Shown here: positions 28,621 through 37,375 of the stretch, in pieces
Numbering within the stretch: the first letter of the stretch is position 1
Layout: each line of letters starts with the position of its first letter
Source of the DNA: Faecalibacterium hattorii
Lineage (GTDB): Bacteria; Bacillota; Clostridia; Oscillospirales; Ruminococcaceae
Assembly (NCBI RefSeq): GCF_003287455.1
Contig: NZ_PRLC01000001.1
Coordinates: 62,001 to 126,000 of the forward strand
Length of the DNA: 64,000 nt
Direction of reading: 5' to 3'
Made by a program: the position numbers and the translations under genes
Notes under the pieces: generated by a model
Databases searched by the model: none
Told to the model about the DNA's origin: nothing
The model's input: the letters and a program-made list of their open reading frames with translations, nothing else

Positions 28621-29595
28621 TTAGATAGAAATAGTATTGGCAACGTCCACCAGCACGGGGTCGAGGCTCTTGGTCATCTCCAGTGCCTCATCCACGGGGT
28701 AGTCCACCAGATGCTCCCCCTTCATGCCGACGATGCGGTTATACTTCCCCTGCTCCAACAGGCAGACGGCGTGATAGCCCATTGCGGAGGCATTCACGCG
28801 GTCACGCAGGGTGGGAGAGCCGCCGCGCTGGACGTGGCCCAGAATGGTGGCACGGGTGTCGATGCCGGTGCGGGCCTGAATCTCGTTGGCGATCTCCTGC
28901 GAGTGGCCGATGCCCTCGGCAACGATCACGATAAAGTGACGCTTACCGGTGCGCTGGGTCTCGGTGATCTTATCGAGGATGTCGTGCTGCATGTCGAATT
29001 CCTTCTCCGGCAGCAGGACCGCCATAGCGCCCGAAGCAATGGCGACGTTCAGAGCGATGTAACCCGCGTTGCGGCCCATGACCTCGACGACACTGCAGCG
29101 GTCGTGGCTCTGGGTGGTATCGCGGAGCTTATCGATCATTTCCAGTGCGGTGTTCATAGCCGTATCGTAACCGATGGTGTAATCGGTGCAGGCAATATCG
29201 TTGTCGATGGTGCCGGGCAGACCGATCATCGGGATGCCGCGGTGTGCCAGCTCGCGGGCACCACGGTAGGAACCGTCGCCGCCGATGACGACCAGCGCAT
29301 CAATGCCCAGTTCGCGGCACTTGGCCGCGCCCTTATCCTGACCTTCCTTGGTCTTGAACTCCAAGCAGCGGGCCGTGTAAAGGATCGTGCCGCCGGCCTG
29401 AATGATGTTGGAGACACTGCGCAGATTCATTTCAAAGCATTCGCCGTTCAGCAAACCATTGTAGCCGCGCTGAATGCCGATCATCCGATAGCCCTTGTGC
29501 AGACCTGTACGCACCACCGCACGAACTGCGGCATTCATGCCGGGGGCGTCGCCGCCGCTGGTCAACACACCGATCGTTTTGATTTGCTTTTCCAT
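28621..29595 (-). CDS. pfkA: ATP-dependent 6-phosphofructokinase
   Basis: 324 residues, the normal length. Signatures: GGDAPGMNAAVRA at the start, IGGDGSYRGA (ATP site, Gly at the discriminating position), GLPGTIDNDI (catalytic Asp), MGRNAGYIAL and VVAEGIGH. It phosphorylates fructose 6-phosphate in glycolysis as a tetramer in the cytosol. GGAGGGAATCTCTCTT gives the start. It has its own promoter at 29702-29730 and lies 240 nt from dnaE, an order frequent in Clostridia. Confidence 0.95.
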   Translation of the reverse strand: MEKQIKTIGVLTSGGDAPGMNAAVRAVVRTGLHKGYRMIGIQRGYNGLLNGECFEMNLRSVSNIIQAGGTILYTARCLEFKTKEGQDKGAAKCRELGIDALVVIGGDGSYRGARELAHRGIPMIGLPGTIDNDIACTDYTIGYDTAMNTALEMIDKLRDTTQSHDRCSVVEVMGRNAGYIALNVAIASGAMAVLLPEKEFDMQHDILDKITETQRTGKRHFIVIVAEGIGHSQEIANEIQARTGIDTRATILGHVQRGGSPTLRDRVNASAMGYHAVCLLEQGKYNRIVGMKGEHLVDYPVDEALEMTKSLDPVLVDVANTISI

Positions 29596-29701
29596 AAGAG
29601 AGATTCCCTCCAATTGTTTCTTCATTCACCTTGGAGCAGCGTTCCCTTCTATCAAACGCCGTTCCTTTGCTTTGCTCATCTTGCATGACTTGCCTTCAAA
29701 T

Positions 29702-29730
29702 ATTATAGCACAGATTTCCCGTGAATCCAA
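29702..29730 (-). promoter_or_regulatory. pfkA promoter
   Basis: Minus strand TTGGAT, 17 nt, TATAAT: good sigma-A type promoter about 105 nt before the pfkA start. Confidence 0.65.
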
Positions 29731-29833
29731 TACCTTTTTGAGACTCTGTTAAACTTTTATTGAAGTCTGCTTTTAAACGTTTCTGCGACCGATTTTAAGT
29801 TTTCACTCTTTGTAAGATTCGTTTCTTGACATG

Positions 29834-32800
29834 TTATTTTGTTGCAATGTTCTTTTCGCCGACCACGCGCCGCAGCTCCTCAAAGAAGAGCGGATGGCCC
29901 GACGTGTACAACCTGCGCGGGGCTGCCAGCTTCTGTTTGGTGTCCTCCAGATAGAAGATGACCGGCATATCACCGTCAAAAATCTCCAGCAGATTGATTA
30001 CCTTCGCGTATTGCGGGCAGCTGCGGGAAGGCAGCCGGATATACAGCCGCCGGGCCGCGTCCCGCATAGGATCGGGGCGGTTCGCCTGTGGGTTCTTCGG
30101 GTTGTAGCTTTCAATGGGCGAGATCGTCTCAGCCATCAGTTTTGCGGCCTCATCCTCGCGGACGGACAGCCGCCCCTCGATGACGACGACGGCGTTTTCC
30201 TTCAGCACATCCCGGAATGCGTCCAGCACTTTGGGGAAGACGATGACCTCCATCGTGCCGGTCAGATCCTCGACGCTGGTAAAGGCCATCATGTTGTTGG
30301 ACTTGGTGGTCATCATCCGGCTCTTGACGACGGTGCAGACGATGCGGACATGGGCATTGTCCAGCCCATGTGCCTCCTCGCCGGTCAGAGCCTTGATGGA
30401 ATGAGTGGCAAACTTCGCCGACTGCTCACGGTAAGCGTCCAGCGGGTGCCCGGAAAGGTACAGACCGCTGACCTCCTTTTCCTGCTGGAGCAGTTCGGTG
30501 TGGGTATATTCCGGCAGATGCTTGATCTCATACGCCTTCTCGGCGGCAGGCTCTGCACCTCCGCTCGTCAGCGAGAACAGGTCGATCTGGCCTTCCAGAT
30601 TCCGCTTGGCGTCACTTTCCACGCTCTTGATCACGCCATCCACGGCCTCCACGAGGCTGTGGCGGTTCTCCCCCATGCTGTCGAACGCACCGGCCTTGAC
30701 GAGGCTTTCCACGGCCCGGCGGTTCATTTCGTTGCCGTACAGCCGCTTGCAGAAATCGTACAGGCTGGTGTAGGGGCGATCCTCGCGCTCGGCCACGACC
30801 CGCTCCACGAGGTTGCGGCCGACACTCTTCACCGCGTTCAGGCCGAAACGGATCTGCCCGTTCGCATCGGCGGTAAAACCGCCATTGGAAACATTGATAT
30901 CCGGTGGAAGGACCTTGATGCCAAGGCGGGCGCACTCGCCAGAATACTCGATGACTTTATCGGTATTATCCAGCACGCTGGTCAGCAGCGCCGCCATAAA
31001 CTCGCTGGGGTAATGGCACTTGAGGTACGCAGTCTGGAATGCCACATAGGCATAGCACGCCGCATGGCTCTTATTGAAGGCATAAGACGCAAAACTCGAC
31101 ATCTCATCGTAGATCTCATTGGCCACTTTCTCGGAGATGCCGTTGGCAACACAGCCGGGGCATTCGTGGCCCGGCTCGGTGCAGCCGTGGACAAAATGCT
31201 CCCGTTCCGCCTCCATCACGGCGTGCTTCTTTTTGCTCATGGCGCGGCGGACATTGTCTGCCTGTCCGAACGAGAAGCCCGCCAGTTCCCGGAAGATCTG
31301 CATGACCTGCTCCTGATAGACGATGCAGCCGTTGGTGACGTCCAGAATGTGCGCCAGCTGCGGTGTCTTGTAGCTGATCTTGTCCGGTTCATGGCGGTTG
31401 CGCAGGTAGGTCGGGATCGAGTCCATGGGGCCGGGGCGGTACAGGCTGATCAGAGCGATGACATCTTCAAGGTTCTGCGGCTGCAGACCGGCCAGAACCT
31501 GCTTCATGCCCGAAGATTCGAGCTGGAACACGCCCTCCGTCTCACCCTGCCCCAGCATCTTGTAGGTGTCCGGGTCATCGTAATCGAGCTTTGCAACGGA
31601 AAAGTCCGGGTCCTTTTTCTGGACAGCCACTTCGGCGTCCCGGATGACGGTCAGGGTGCGCAGACCGAGGAAGTCCATCTTCAGCAGACCCAGCTCCTCG
31701 ATCTCGGTCATATTGAACTGGGTCACGGGGAGACCGTCGTTGGTGGCCAGCGGCAGATAGTAATCCGTCGGCTCCGGCGTAATGACAACGCCAGCCGCGT
31801 GGGTGGAGGCATGGCGCGGCATTCCCTCCACTTTCAGGGCGGTGTCGATCAGCTCCGTCACCTTCGGGTCGGTGTCATACATCCGCTTCAGCTCCGGCGA
31901 GACCTCCAACGCGCGTTTCAGCGTCATTTTCAGCTCCATCGGGACCTGTTTTGCCACCACATCCACGTCCTGATACGGCATTCCCATCACGCGGCCCACG
32001 TCGCGGATGGCGTTGCGGGCGGCCATGGTGCCAAAGGTGACGATCTGTGCCACATGGTCGGCACCGTATTTGCGGTTGACGTAGTCGATGACCTCCTGCC
32101 GGCGCTCGTAGCAGAAGTCCACGTCGAAATCGGGCATACTGACACGTTCCGGGTTCAAGAAGCGCTCGAAGATCAGGTTGTAGCGGATAGGGTCGATGTC
32201 GGTGATGCCGACGCTGTAGGCCGCAATGCTGCCCGCGCCGGAACCACGGCCGGGGCCCACCGGAATGCCCTGACTCTTGGCGTAGTTGATATAATCCCAG
32301 ACGATGAGGTAGTAGTTGGTGTAGCCCATGGTTTTGACCACACCGATCTCGTACGTCAGGCGATCCTTGTTGGCTTGCGGGACATGGGGGCCGTACCGGC
32401 GCTCCAAGCCATCCCAGCAGAGCTTTTCAAAGAACTCCTGATTGTCCATCCCATTCGGGGCTTTGTAGTAGGGGATCTTGGTGTGGCCGAACTCGAAATC
32501 AAAATTGCACTGATCTGCGATGATCTGGGTGTTGGAGCAAGCCTCCGGCACCATGGCGAACAGATCATACATCTCATCCGTCGTCTTGACGTAGAATTCG
32601 TCGGTCTGGAACTCCATTTTGTCGGCGTCCTGCATGGTCTTGCCGGTCTGGATGCAAAGCAGGATGCTCTGCATCTTGGCATCGTCCCTGCGCAGATAGT
32701 GAGCGTCGTTCGTAGCCGCCATGGGGATGCCTGTTTCCCGCGCCAGCTTGATGAGCTGGGGCAGAACGATGGTGTCCTCTTCAAGGCCGTGGTCCTGCAG

Positions 32801-33349
32801 TTCAATGTAGTAATTGCCCTCGCCGAACAGGTCACGGTACCACAGCGCCGTCGTCTTGGCGCGCTCATAGTCACCTGCGAGGATGGCTTGGGGGATCTCG
32901 CCTGCAAGGCACGCCGACAGGCAGATCAGGCCCTCATGGTACTGCTCCAGCAACTGTTTGTCCACACGGGGCTTGGAGTAAAAGCCTTCGGTAAAGGCCG
33001 CCGAGACCATTTTGATCAGGTTTTTGTAGCCCGTTTCGTTTTTGCACAGCAGGATCAGGTGATTGTTGCCGTCGATCTTGTTGACCTTATCGAAACGGGT
33101 GCGGGTGGCAACGTAGACTTCGCACCCGATGATGGGCTTGATGCCCGCCTTTTTGGCCGCCTTATAAAACTGCACGCAGCCGTACATCACGCCGTGGTCG
33201 GTGCAGGCAATGGCGGTCTGGCCGCACTCCTTCACCCGATCCATCAGTTGATCGATGCGGCATGCGCCGTCCAGCAAGCTGTATTCCGTATGGATATGGA
33301 GGTGAACAAACTCCCGCCCAAGGTGATTGTTTTCGCTGATCTCGGTCAA
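29834..33349 (-). CDS. dnaE: DNA polymerase III alpha subunit (DnaE type)
   Basis: 1171 residues. N-terminal PHP domain (HLHIHTEYSLLDGA at about 17), polymerase core with the catalytic MPDFDVDFCYERR near 400, tandem helix-hairpin-helix and a C-terminal OB domain (VRIVCTVVKSR ... MAFTSVEDLTG). In low-GC Gram-positives DnaE extends primers and works with PolC. Its start overlaps the whiA stop (ATGA), so it belongs to the hprK-murB-rapZ-whiA operon. Confidence 0.95.
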   Translation of the reverse strand: MTEISENNHLGREFVHLHIHTEYSLLDGACRIDQLMDRVKECGQTAIACTDHGVMYGCVQFYKAAKKAGIKPIIGCEVYVATRTRFDKVNKIDGNNHLILLCKNETGYKNLIKMVSAAFTEGFYSKPRVDKQLLEQYHEGLICLSACLAGEIPQAILAGDYERAKTTALWYRDLFGEGNYYIELQDHGLEEDTIVLPQLIKLARETGIPMAATNDAHYLRRDDAKMQSILLCIQTGKTMQDADKMEFQTDEFYVKTTDEMYDLFAMVPEACSNTQIIADQCNFDFEFGHTKIPYYKAPNGMDNQEFFEKLCWDGLERRYGPHVPQANKDRLTYEIGVVKTMGYTNYYLIVWDYINYAKSQGIPVGPGRGSGAGSIAAYSVGITDIDPIRYNLIFERFLNPERVSMPDFDVDFCYERRQEVIDYVNRKYGADHVAQIVTFGTMAARNAIRDVGRVMGMPYQDVDVVAKQVPMELKMTLKRALEVSPELKRMYDTDPKVTELIDTALKVEGMPRHASTHAAGVVITPEPTDYYLPLATNDGLPVTQFNMTEIEELGLLKMDFLGLRTLTVIRDAEVAVQKKDPDFSVAKLDYDDPDTYKMLGQGETEGVFQLESSGMKQVLAGLQPQNLEDVIALISLYRPGPMDSIPTYLRNRHEPDKISYKTPQLAHILDVTNGCIVYQEQVMQIFRELAGFSFGQADNVRRAMSKKKHAVMEAEREHFVHGCTEPGHECPGCVANGISEKVANEIYDEMSSFASYAFNKSHAACYAYVAFQTAYLKCHYPSEFMAALLTSVLDNTDKVIEYSGECARLGIKVLPPDINVSNGGFTADANGQIRFGLNAVKSVGRNLVERVVAEREDRPYTSLYDFCKRLYGNEMNRRAVESLVKAGAFDSMGENRHSLVEAVDGVIKSVESDAKRNLEGQIDLFSLTSGGAEPAAEKAYEIKHLPEYTHTELLQQEKEVSGLYLSGHPLDAYREQSAKFATHSIKALTGEEAHGLDNAHVRIVCTVVKSRMMTTKSNNMMAFTSVEDLTGTMEVIVFPKVLDAFRDVLKENAVVVIEGRLSVREDEAAKLMAETISPIESYNPKNPQANRPDPMRDAARRLYIRLPSRSCPQYAKVINLLEIFDGDMPVIFYLEDTKQKLAAPRRLYTSGHPLFFEELRRVVGEKNIATK

Positions 33350-34278
33350 TGCTGTCCCTCCTGTTCCATACGCTCCCGCATCGACTGCGCGAGGGCTTCC
33401 AGTTTCTTCATCCGGTGGGAAAGGCCGGATTTGCTCACCGGCGGGTCAAAGCAAGCGCAGAGCGCCGCCAGCGAGAGATCCGGGTTCTCCATCCGTTTGG
33501 CAGCCGCTTCCTGCAAGACCTCCGGCAGAGTTTCCAGCGCCTTTTGTTCCTGCAAAAAGCGGATCGCTTTTAAAGTTTGTGCGTTGGCACGCGCCGTTTT
33601 GCCCAGATTGGCGGTATCGCAATTGGTGTGGCGATTGATCTGGTTGCGCACCTGCTTCATGGCTTTCTGCGCCCCGATCTGCTGCGCCGCCTGTGCCGCA
33701 CCCATAAACGCCAGAATGCGCTCCACGTTGGCGCAGCTCTTGACGTAAACGAGGTTCACACCGTTGCGGCGGGTGCGGTGGGGCGCAAATTCATGCTCGG
33801 CCAAAAGGGCTTCGAAATCCTTGGCAAGGTTGGTGCGGCTCGTCAGAAATTCGAGATTGTATTCTTTCTGTGGGTCGGTCACGGTGCCGCTGCAGAGGAA
33901 GGCCGCGCCGATGTAGGCGCTGACGCAGGTCTGGCAGCGGATCAGCTTGGGGTCGATCTGTAAGCTTGTCTCGCTGCCGGTGGTGCCGAACAGCTCATGC
34001 AGCCGCACCACCTGTTCCGGCTCCCGGATGCCAAATTCGTACACCACGCCGCTGGGGCGGCTTTTTTCGGTGATGGTTCCCTGCACGCCGCAGCGGGCAA
34101 ACAATTGCTCGGCCACGCGGGCGGTCAGTTCCTGCTCGGTCTGGAGCACAAGGCCCTTGGCGTCGAAATACTTGGCAAAACAGGCGATGCCGTAAGCCGC
34201 CGCGCGGACACAGCAGTCCTTTTGCAACTGCAAACTGCGCTGCGCGATCTCTTCCCGCGCTTGGGATGCAAAACTCAT
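33346..34278 (-). CDS. whiA: DNA-binding protein WhiA
   Basis: 310 residues from MSFASQAREEIAQ; GAAGGAAAG precedes the ATG. N-terminal LAGLIDADG-like fold, C-terminal helix-turn-helix (PEVLQEAAAKRMENPDLSL ... SKSGLSHRMKKLEALA). WhiA regulates division or sporulation genes in Gram-positives. It always neighbours rapZ and the gluconeogenesis-factor family; here rapZ lies 25 nt upstream. Confidence 0.95.
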   Translation of the reverse strand: MSFASQAREEIAQRSLQLQKDCCVRAAAYGIACFAKYFDAKGLVLQTEQELTARVAEQLFARCGVQGTITEKSRPSGVVYEFGIREPEQVVRLHELFGTTGSETSLQIDPKLIRCQTCVSAYIGAAFLCSGTVTDPQKEYNLEFLTSRTNLAKDFEALLAEHEFAPHRTRRNGVNLVYVKSCANVERILAFMGAAQAAQQIGAQKAMKQVRNQINRHTNCDTANLGKTARANAQTLKAIRFLQEQKALETLPEVLQEAAAKRMENPDLSLAALCACFDPPVSKSGLSHRMKKLEALAQSMRERMEQEGQH

Positions 34279-34303
34279 GTTTCTTTCCTTCTTTTTCTGC
34301 CGG

Positions 34304-35167
34304 TCAGCGGGAAGCGTCACGGTGCTGGACGCCGGGCTGATAGCCAAGCTTCTCACAGTATTCCGCGATCTTCCGCGCAAAGGTGATGGAGCGGTGCTTG
34401 CCGCCGGTACAGCCCACCGCAATGGTCAACTGGCTTTTGCCCTCTTTCACATAGAGCGGCAGAGCATATTCCAAAAATGCCTCGTACCGGCGCAGCAGCT
34501 CCTGCGCCTCCGGGTGGCCCATCACAAAATCCACGACCTCCTGATCGAGGCCGGTCTTGAATTTCAGCTCCGGCACATAGAAGGGATTGGGCAGACAACG
34601 CACATCCAGCACAAGGTCGGAATCCGCCGGGACGCCGAACTTGAACCCGAAGGACATGATGGTGAGCCGCATGGCATTCTTTGCCCCGCCGTTCTGTACA
34701 AAGAGTTCGCAGATGCGCTCCTTGTTCTGCGCCGTGGAGAGAAGGGCCGTATCAATGATATAATTTGCGCGCTCCTTGAAAGGGCGGAGGATCTGGTGCT
34801 CTTTCTGGAAGGCTTCCCGCGTGGAGATGCCCTCGGCAATGCTGATCGGGTGGCGGCGGCGGGTCTCGCTGTAGCGGCGCATCAGCACATCGTCCGGTGC
34901 GTCCAAGAAGAGGATCTCGTAGGAGATGCCCTGCTTGTCCAGCAGACCCAGCGCCTTTTCGATCTCCTCGCTGGAGCGGCAGCCGCGGACGTCCATCGAC
35001 AGGGCGACCCGCTTGAGCTGATTGTCTCCAGCCATGGAAAAGGCGGTGATGCTCGGCAAAAGCTCCGCAGGGACGTTATCGATGCAGAAAAAGCCGATAT
35101 CCTCCAGCGCGTTCATTGCCACAGACTTTCCCGCGCCGGAAAGTCCGCTCACGATCAGAAGCTCCAT
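34304..35167 (-). CDS. rapZ: RNase adapter / nucleotide-binding protein RapZ (YvcJ)
   Basis: 287 residues. Walker A GLSGAGKS at residues 8-15, Walker B-like LFLDAPDD, and the C-terminal CTGGKHRSITFA signature. It binds nucleotides and in Firmicutes influences competence and cell-wall metabolism; the RNase adapter role is known only from enteric bacteria. Lies 12 nt after murB. Confidence 0.95.
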   Translation of the reverse strand: MELLIVSGLSGAGKSVAMNALEDIGFFCIDNVPAELLPSITAFSMAGDNQLKRVALSMDVRGCRSSEEIEKALGLLDKQGISYEILFLDAPDDVLMRRYSETRRRHPISIAEGISTREAFQKEHQILRPFKERANYIIDTALLSTAQNKERICELFVQNGGAKNAMRLTIMSFGFKFGVPADSDLVLDVRCLPNPFYVPELKFKTGLDQEVVDFVMGHPEAQELLRRYEAFLEYALPLYVKEGKSQLTIAVGCTGGKHRSITFARKIAEYCEKLGYQPGVQHRDASR

Positions 35168-35179
35168 ACTTGTTTCCTC

Positions 35180-36118
35180 TTATGCTTTTACGACACGAAT
35201 TTCTTTTTCCAGTTCGTACCCGGTCTTTTCCTTTACAATGGCCCGCACCTCATCGCACAGCGCCAGAACGTCGGCGCAGGTCGCGCCGCCCATGTTTACC
35301 ACAAAGCCGCAGTGCTTCTCGCTGACGGCAGCGCCGCCGTGGCGGTAGCCCCGCAGACCGCACTGGTCGATAAGGGCCGCCGCGAACGCACCCGCCGGGC
35401 GCTTGAAGGTGCTGCCCGCGCTGGGTTTGTCCAGAGGCTGCTTTTCCACCCGCTTGGCCATCAGCTCGTTCATCCGGGCACGGATGGCTTCCGGGTCGCC
35501 CCGTTTCAGGTGGAACTGTGCACTCAGGATGCAGCCGCCGTTTTCCTCAAAGATGCTGTGCCGGTAGGCAAGGTCCAGCTTCGCGGCCTCCTCCGTCACG
35601 ATCTGACCCTCTTGGGTCAGATAGGTCACCTTATCCAGCACGTCCTTCATCTCGCCGCCGTAGGCACCGGCGTTCATGTAGACGGCTCCGCCGACGGTGC
35701 CGGGGATGCCGTAGGCAAATTCCAGCCCGGTCAGGCCGTTTTCCAGCGCCCCAGCGCACAGAGCCGAAAGCTTCAGCCCCGCACCGGCTGCCACGGCATC
35801 GTAGACCTCGCCCGGCGCGGCACCCGGATGACAGACGTTTTCCAAAATGCCGATTCCCATTTTCAGAGCGGTGGTGTCAATGACAACACCGCGGTATCCG
35901 GTATCCTCAAACAGGATGTTGCTGCCGTTGCCCAGCAGATAATACTTCACGCCGCATTCCCTGCACAAGGCGATGGTACGGCAAAGCTGCTCTTCGGTCT
36001 CCGGCTGGGCGAATACATCCGCCGGGCCGCCGATCTTAAAGGTACAGTGGGCGGCCAGCGGCTCATTTTCCCGATACGCGATGCCCTCAGCCCGCAGCTG
36101 TTGTTTCAGTTGTTCCAT
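35180..36118 (-). CDS. murB: UDP-N-acetylenolpyruvoylglucosamine reductase
   Basis: 312 residues. FAD-binding motifs GNGSNILFEDTGYRGVV and GIPGTVGGAVYMNAGAYG, the proton-donor serine in KPSAGSTFKRP, and the terminal HCGFVVNMGGAT. It reduces the enolpyruvyl ether to UDP-MurNAc in peptidoglycan synthesis. Part of the hprK-murB-rapZ-whiA-dnaE string. Confidence 0.95.
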   Translation of the reverse strand: MEQLKQQLRAEGIAYRENEPLAAHCTFKIGGPADVFAQPETEEQLCRTIALCRECGVKYYLLGNGSNILFEDTGYRGVVIDTTALKMGIGILENVCHPGAAPGEVYDAVAAGAGLKLSALCAGALENGLTGLEFAYGIPGTVGGAVYMNAGAYGGEMKDVLDKVTYLTQEGQIVTEEAAKLDLAYRHSIFEENGGCILSAQFHLKRGDPEAIRARMNELMAKRVEKQPLDKPSAGSTFKRPAGAFAAALIDQCGLRGYRHGGAAVSEKHCGFVVNMGGATCADVLALCDEVRAIVKEKTGYELEKEIRVVKA

Positions 36119-36144
36119 AAACTCGTTGTTCCTCTTTTCGGGTG

Positions 36145-37080
36145 TTATTCCATGGTGCCTTCCAAGCCCAGCCGGATGAGCAGCTCCTTCGCGGCGTTAT
36201 AGCCCATCTTCTTCTGGCGGTTGTTGATGGCGGCCGTCTCCAGCACAACGGCAAGGTTGCGTCCCGGCGAAACAGGGATGCTGGTGCTGGGGATGTTGAC
36301 GCCCAGAATTTCGTAGTATTCGCTCTCAAGGCCGGTACGCTGGTAATTCTTGGTTGGGTCCCAAGCCTCCAACTGAACGACCAGATCGAGGCTTTCGCTC
36401 ACCTTGACCGCGCCCACACCGAACACGCGGGCCACGTTGACGATGCCGATGCCGCGCAGTTCGATGAAGTGGCGGATGTTCTCCGGAGCCGTGCCCATAA
36501 TCTGCCGGTTGGAGACTTTGCGCAACTCCACAGCGTCGTCGGCCACAAGGCGGTGGCCGCGCTTGACCAGCTCAATGGCCAGCTCGCTCTTGCCGATGCC
36601 GCTGTCGCCGAGGATGAGGATGCCTTCGCCGTACACTTCCACCAGCACGCCGTGGCGGGTGATGCGGGGGGCCAGCTCCAAGTTCAGCACGCTGATCAGG
36701 CTGCCCATCAGGGTGCAGGTCGTCTCATTGGAGCGCAGCAGGGCCACGCCGTGCTTCTTGGCCAGTTCCTGCATCTCCGGGAAGGGTTTCAGCTCCTCGC
36801 TGCGGCCGACGATCACGGCCGGCGGCTGCTGGCGGAACAGCTGGTCCAGCGCTTCATAGCGCTTTTCCGGAGAAAGGCCGGACAGAAAATTCATCTCGGC
36901 CAGACCCATGATCTGCAGCCGAAGCTTATCAAAATAATCGTAGTAGCCTGCCAGAAACAGACCCGGACGGTTGACTTCCGCGATCTCAACGCTGATGTTT
37001 TCGAGGTCCTGCGGCGCATAGACCACATCCATGCTGACTTTTTCGGTCAGCTTCTTGAGCGAAACGGTAAAATTCGCCAT
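36145..37080 (-). CDS. hprK: HPr kinase/phosphorylase
   Basis: 311 residues from MANFTVSLKKL; GGAGGAAGAACG precedes the ATG, which rules out the longer frame. Walker A ILGDSGIGKSELA near residues 149-161, and the HprK signature ELRGIGIVNVARVFG. It phosphorylates HPr on serine and so controls carbon catabolite repression. First gene of the operon; promoter at 37147-37175. Confidence 0.95.
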   Translation of the reverse strand: MANFTVSLKKLTEKVSMDVVYAPQDLENISVEIAEVNRPGLFLAGYYDYFDKLRLQIMGLAEMNFLSGLSPEKRYEALDQLFRQQPPAVIVGRSEELKPFPEMQELAKKHGVALLRSNETTCTLMGSLISVLNLELAPRITRHGVLVEVYGEGILILGDSGIGKSELAIELVKRGHRLVADDAVELRKVSNRQIMGTAPENIRHFIELRGIGIVNVARVFGVGAVKVSESLDLVVQLEAWDPTKNYQRTGLESEYYEILGVNIPSTSIPVSPGRNLAVVLETAAINNRQKKMGYNAAKELLIRLGLEGTME

Positions 37081-37146
37081 CGTTCTTCCTCCTGCGTAGT
37101 TTCCTCTCTGCGGGTCACACATCTGCCCGCAGACACTCCTTATTTT

Positions 37147-37175
37147 ATTATAAGCGAAATGGTTTCGGATTACAA
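37147..37175 (-). promoter_or_regulatory. hprK operon promoter
   Basis: Minus strand TTGTAA, 17 nt, TATAAT, about 67 nt before hprK. Confidence 0.65.
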
Positions 37176-37209
37176 TGTTTCTTTTGAGAAAAGTCCTATG
37201 GTTCCGCCC

Positions 37210-37237
37210 TTGCATCCTCCCGGATTTTCTTTATAAT
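37210..37237 (+). promoter_or_regulatory. Possible upstream promoter of the phosphate operon
   Basis: TTGCAT, 16 nt, TATAAT on the plus strand; a possible basal promoter 140 nt before the transporter gene. Confidence 0.5.
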
Positions 37238-37274
37238 AGGAAGTACCACCCCGTAGGCGGAAAAAGTCCGTCAT

Positions 37275-37330
37275 TTTACATGAGTTTTACATTTCCCCGA
37301 TTTCCGATTTTACATTCCGTGCTTATACTC
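37275..37330 (+). promoter_or_regulatory. Pho box promoter
   Basis: TTTACAT occurs at 37275, 37286 and 37309, spaced by 11 and 23 nt, about one and two helical turns, followed 8 nt later by TATACT as -10. This is the layout of PhoP/PhoB sites that replace a -35 element. It precedes the phosphate transporter and its two-component genes, so the operon is probably autoregulated by phosphate starvation. Confidence 0.7.
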
Positions 37331-37375
37331 ACAAATAGGAGAATTTCACGTCAACTAAAAGTGAGGAAAGCACAT

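Noticed and set aside
29831-33748. A plus-strand frame of about 1300 codons opposite dnaE
   Set aside because: It is the GC-driven mirror of dnaE and whiA; the residue pattern (many His, Val, Leu, Ala) has no motif, while the minus strand carries a complete DnaE.
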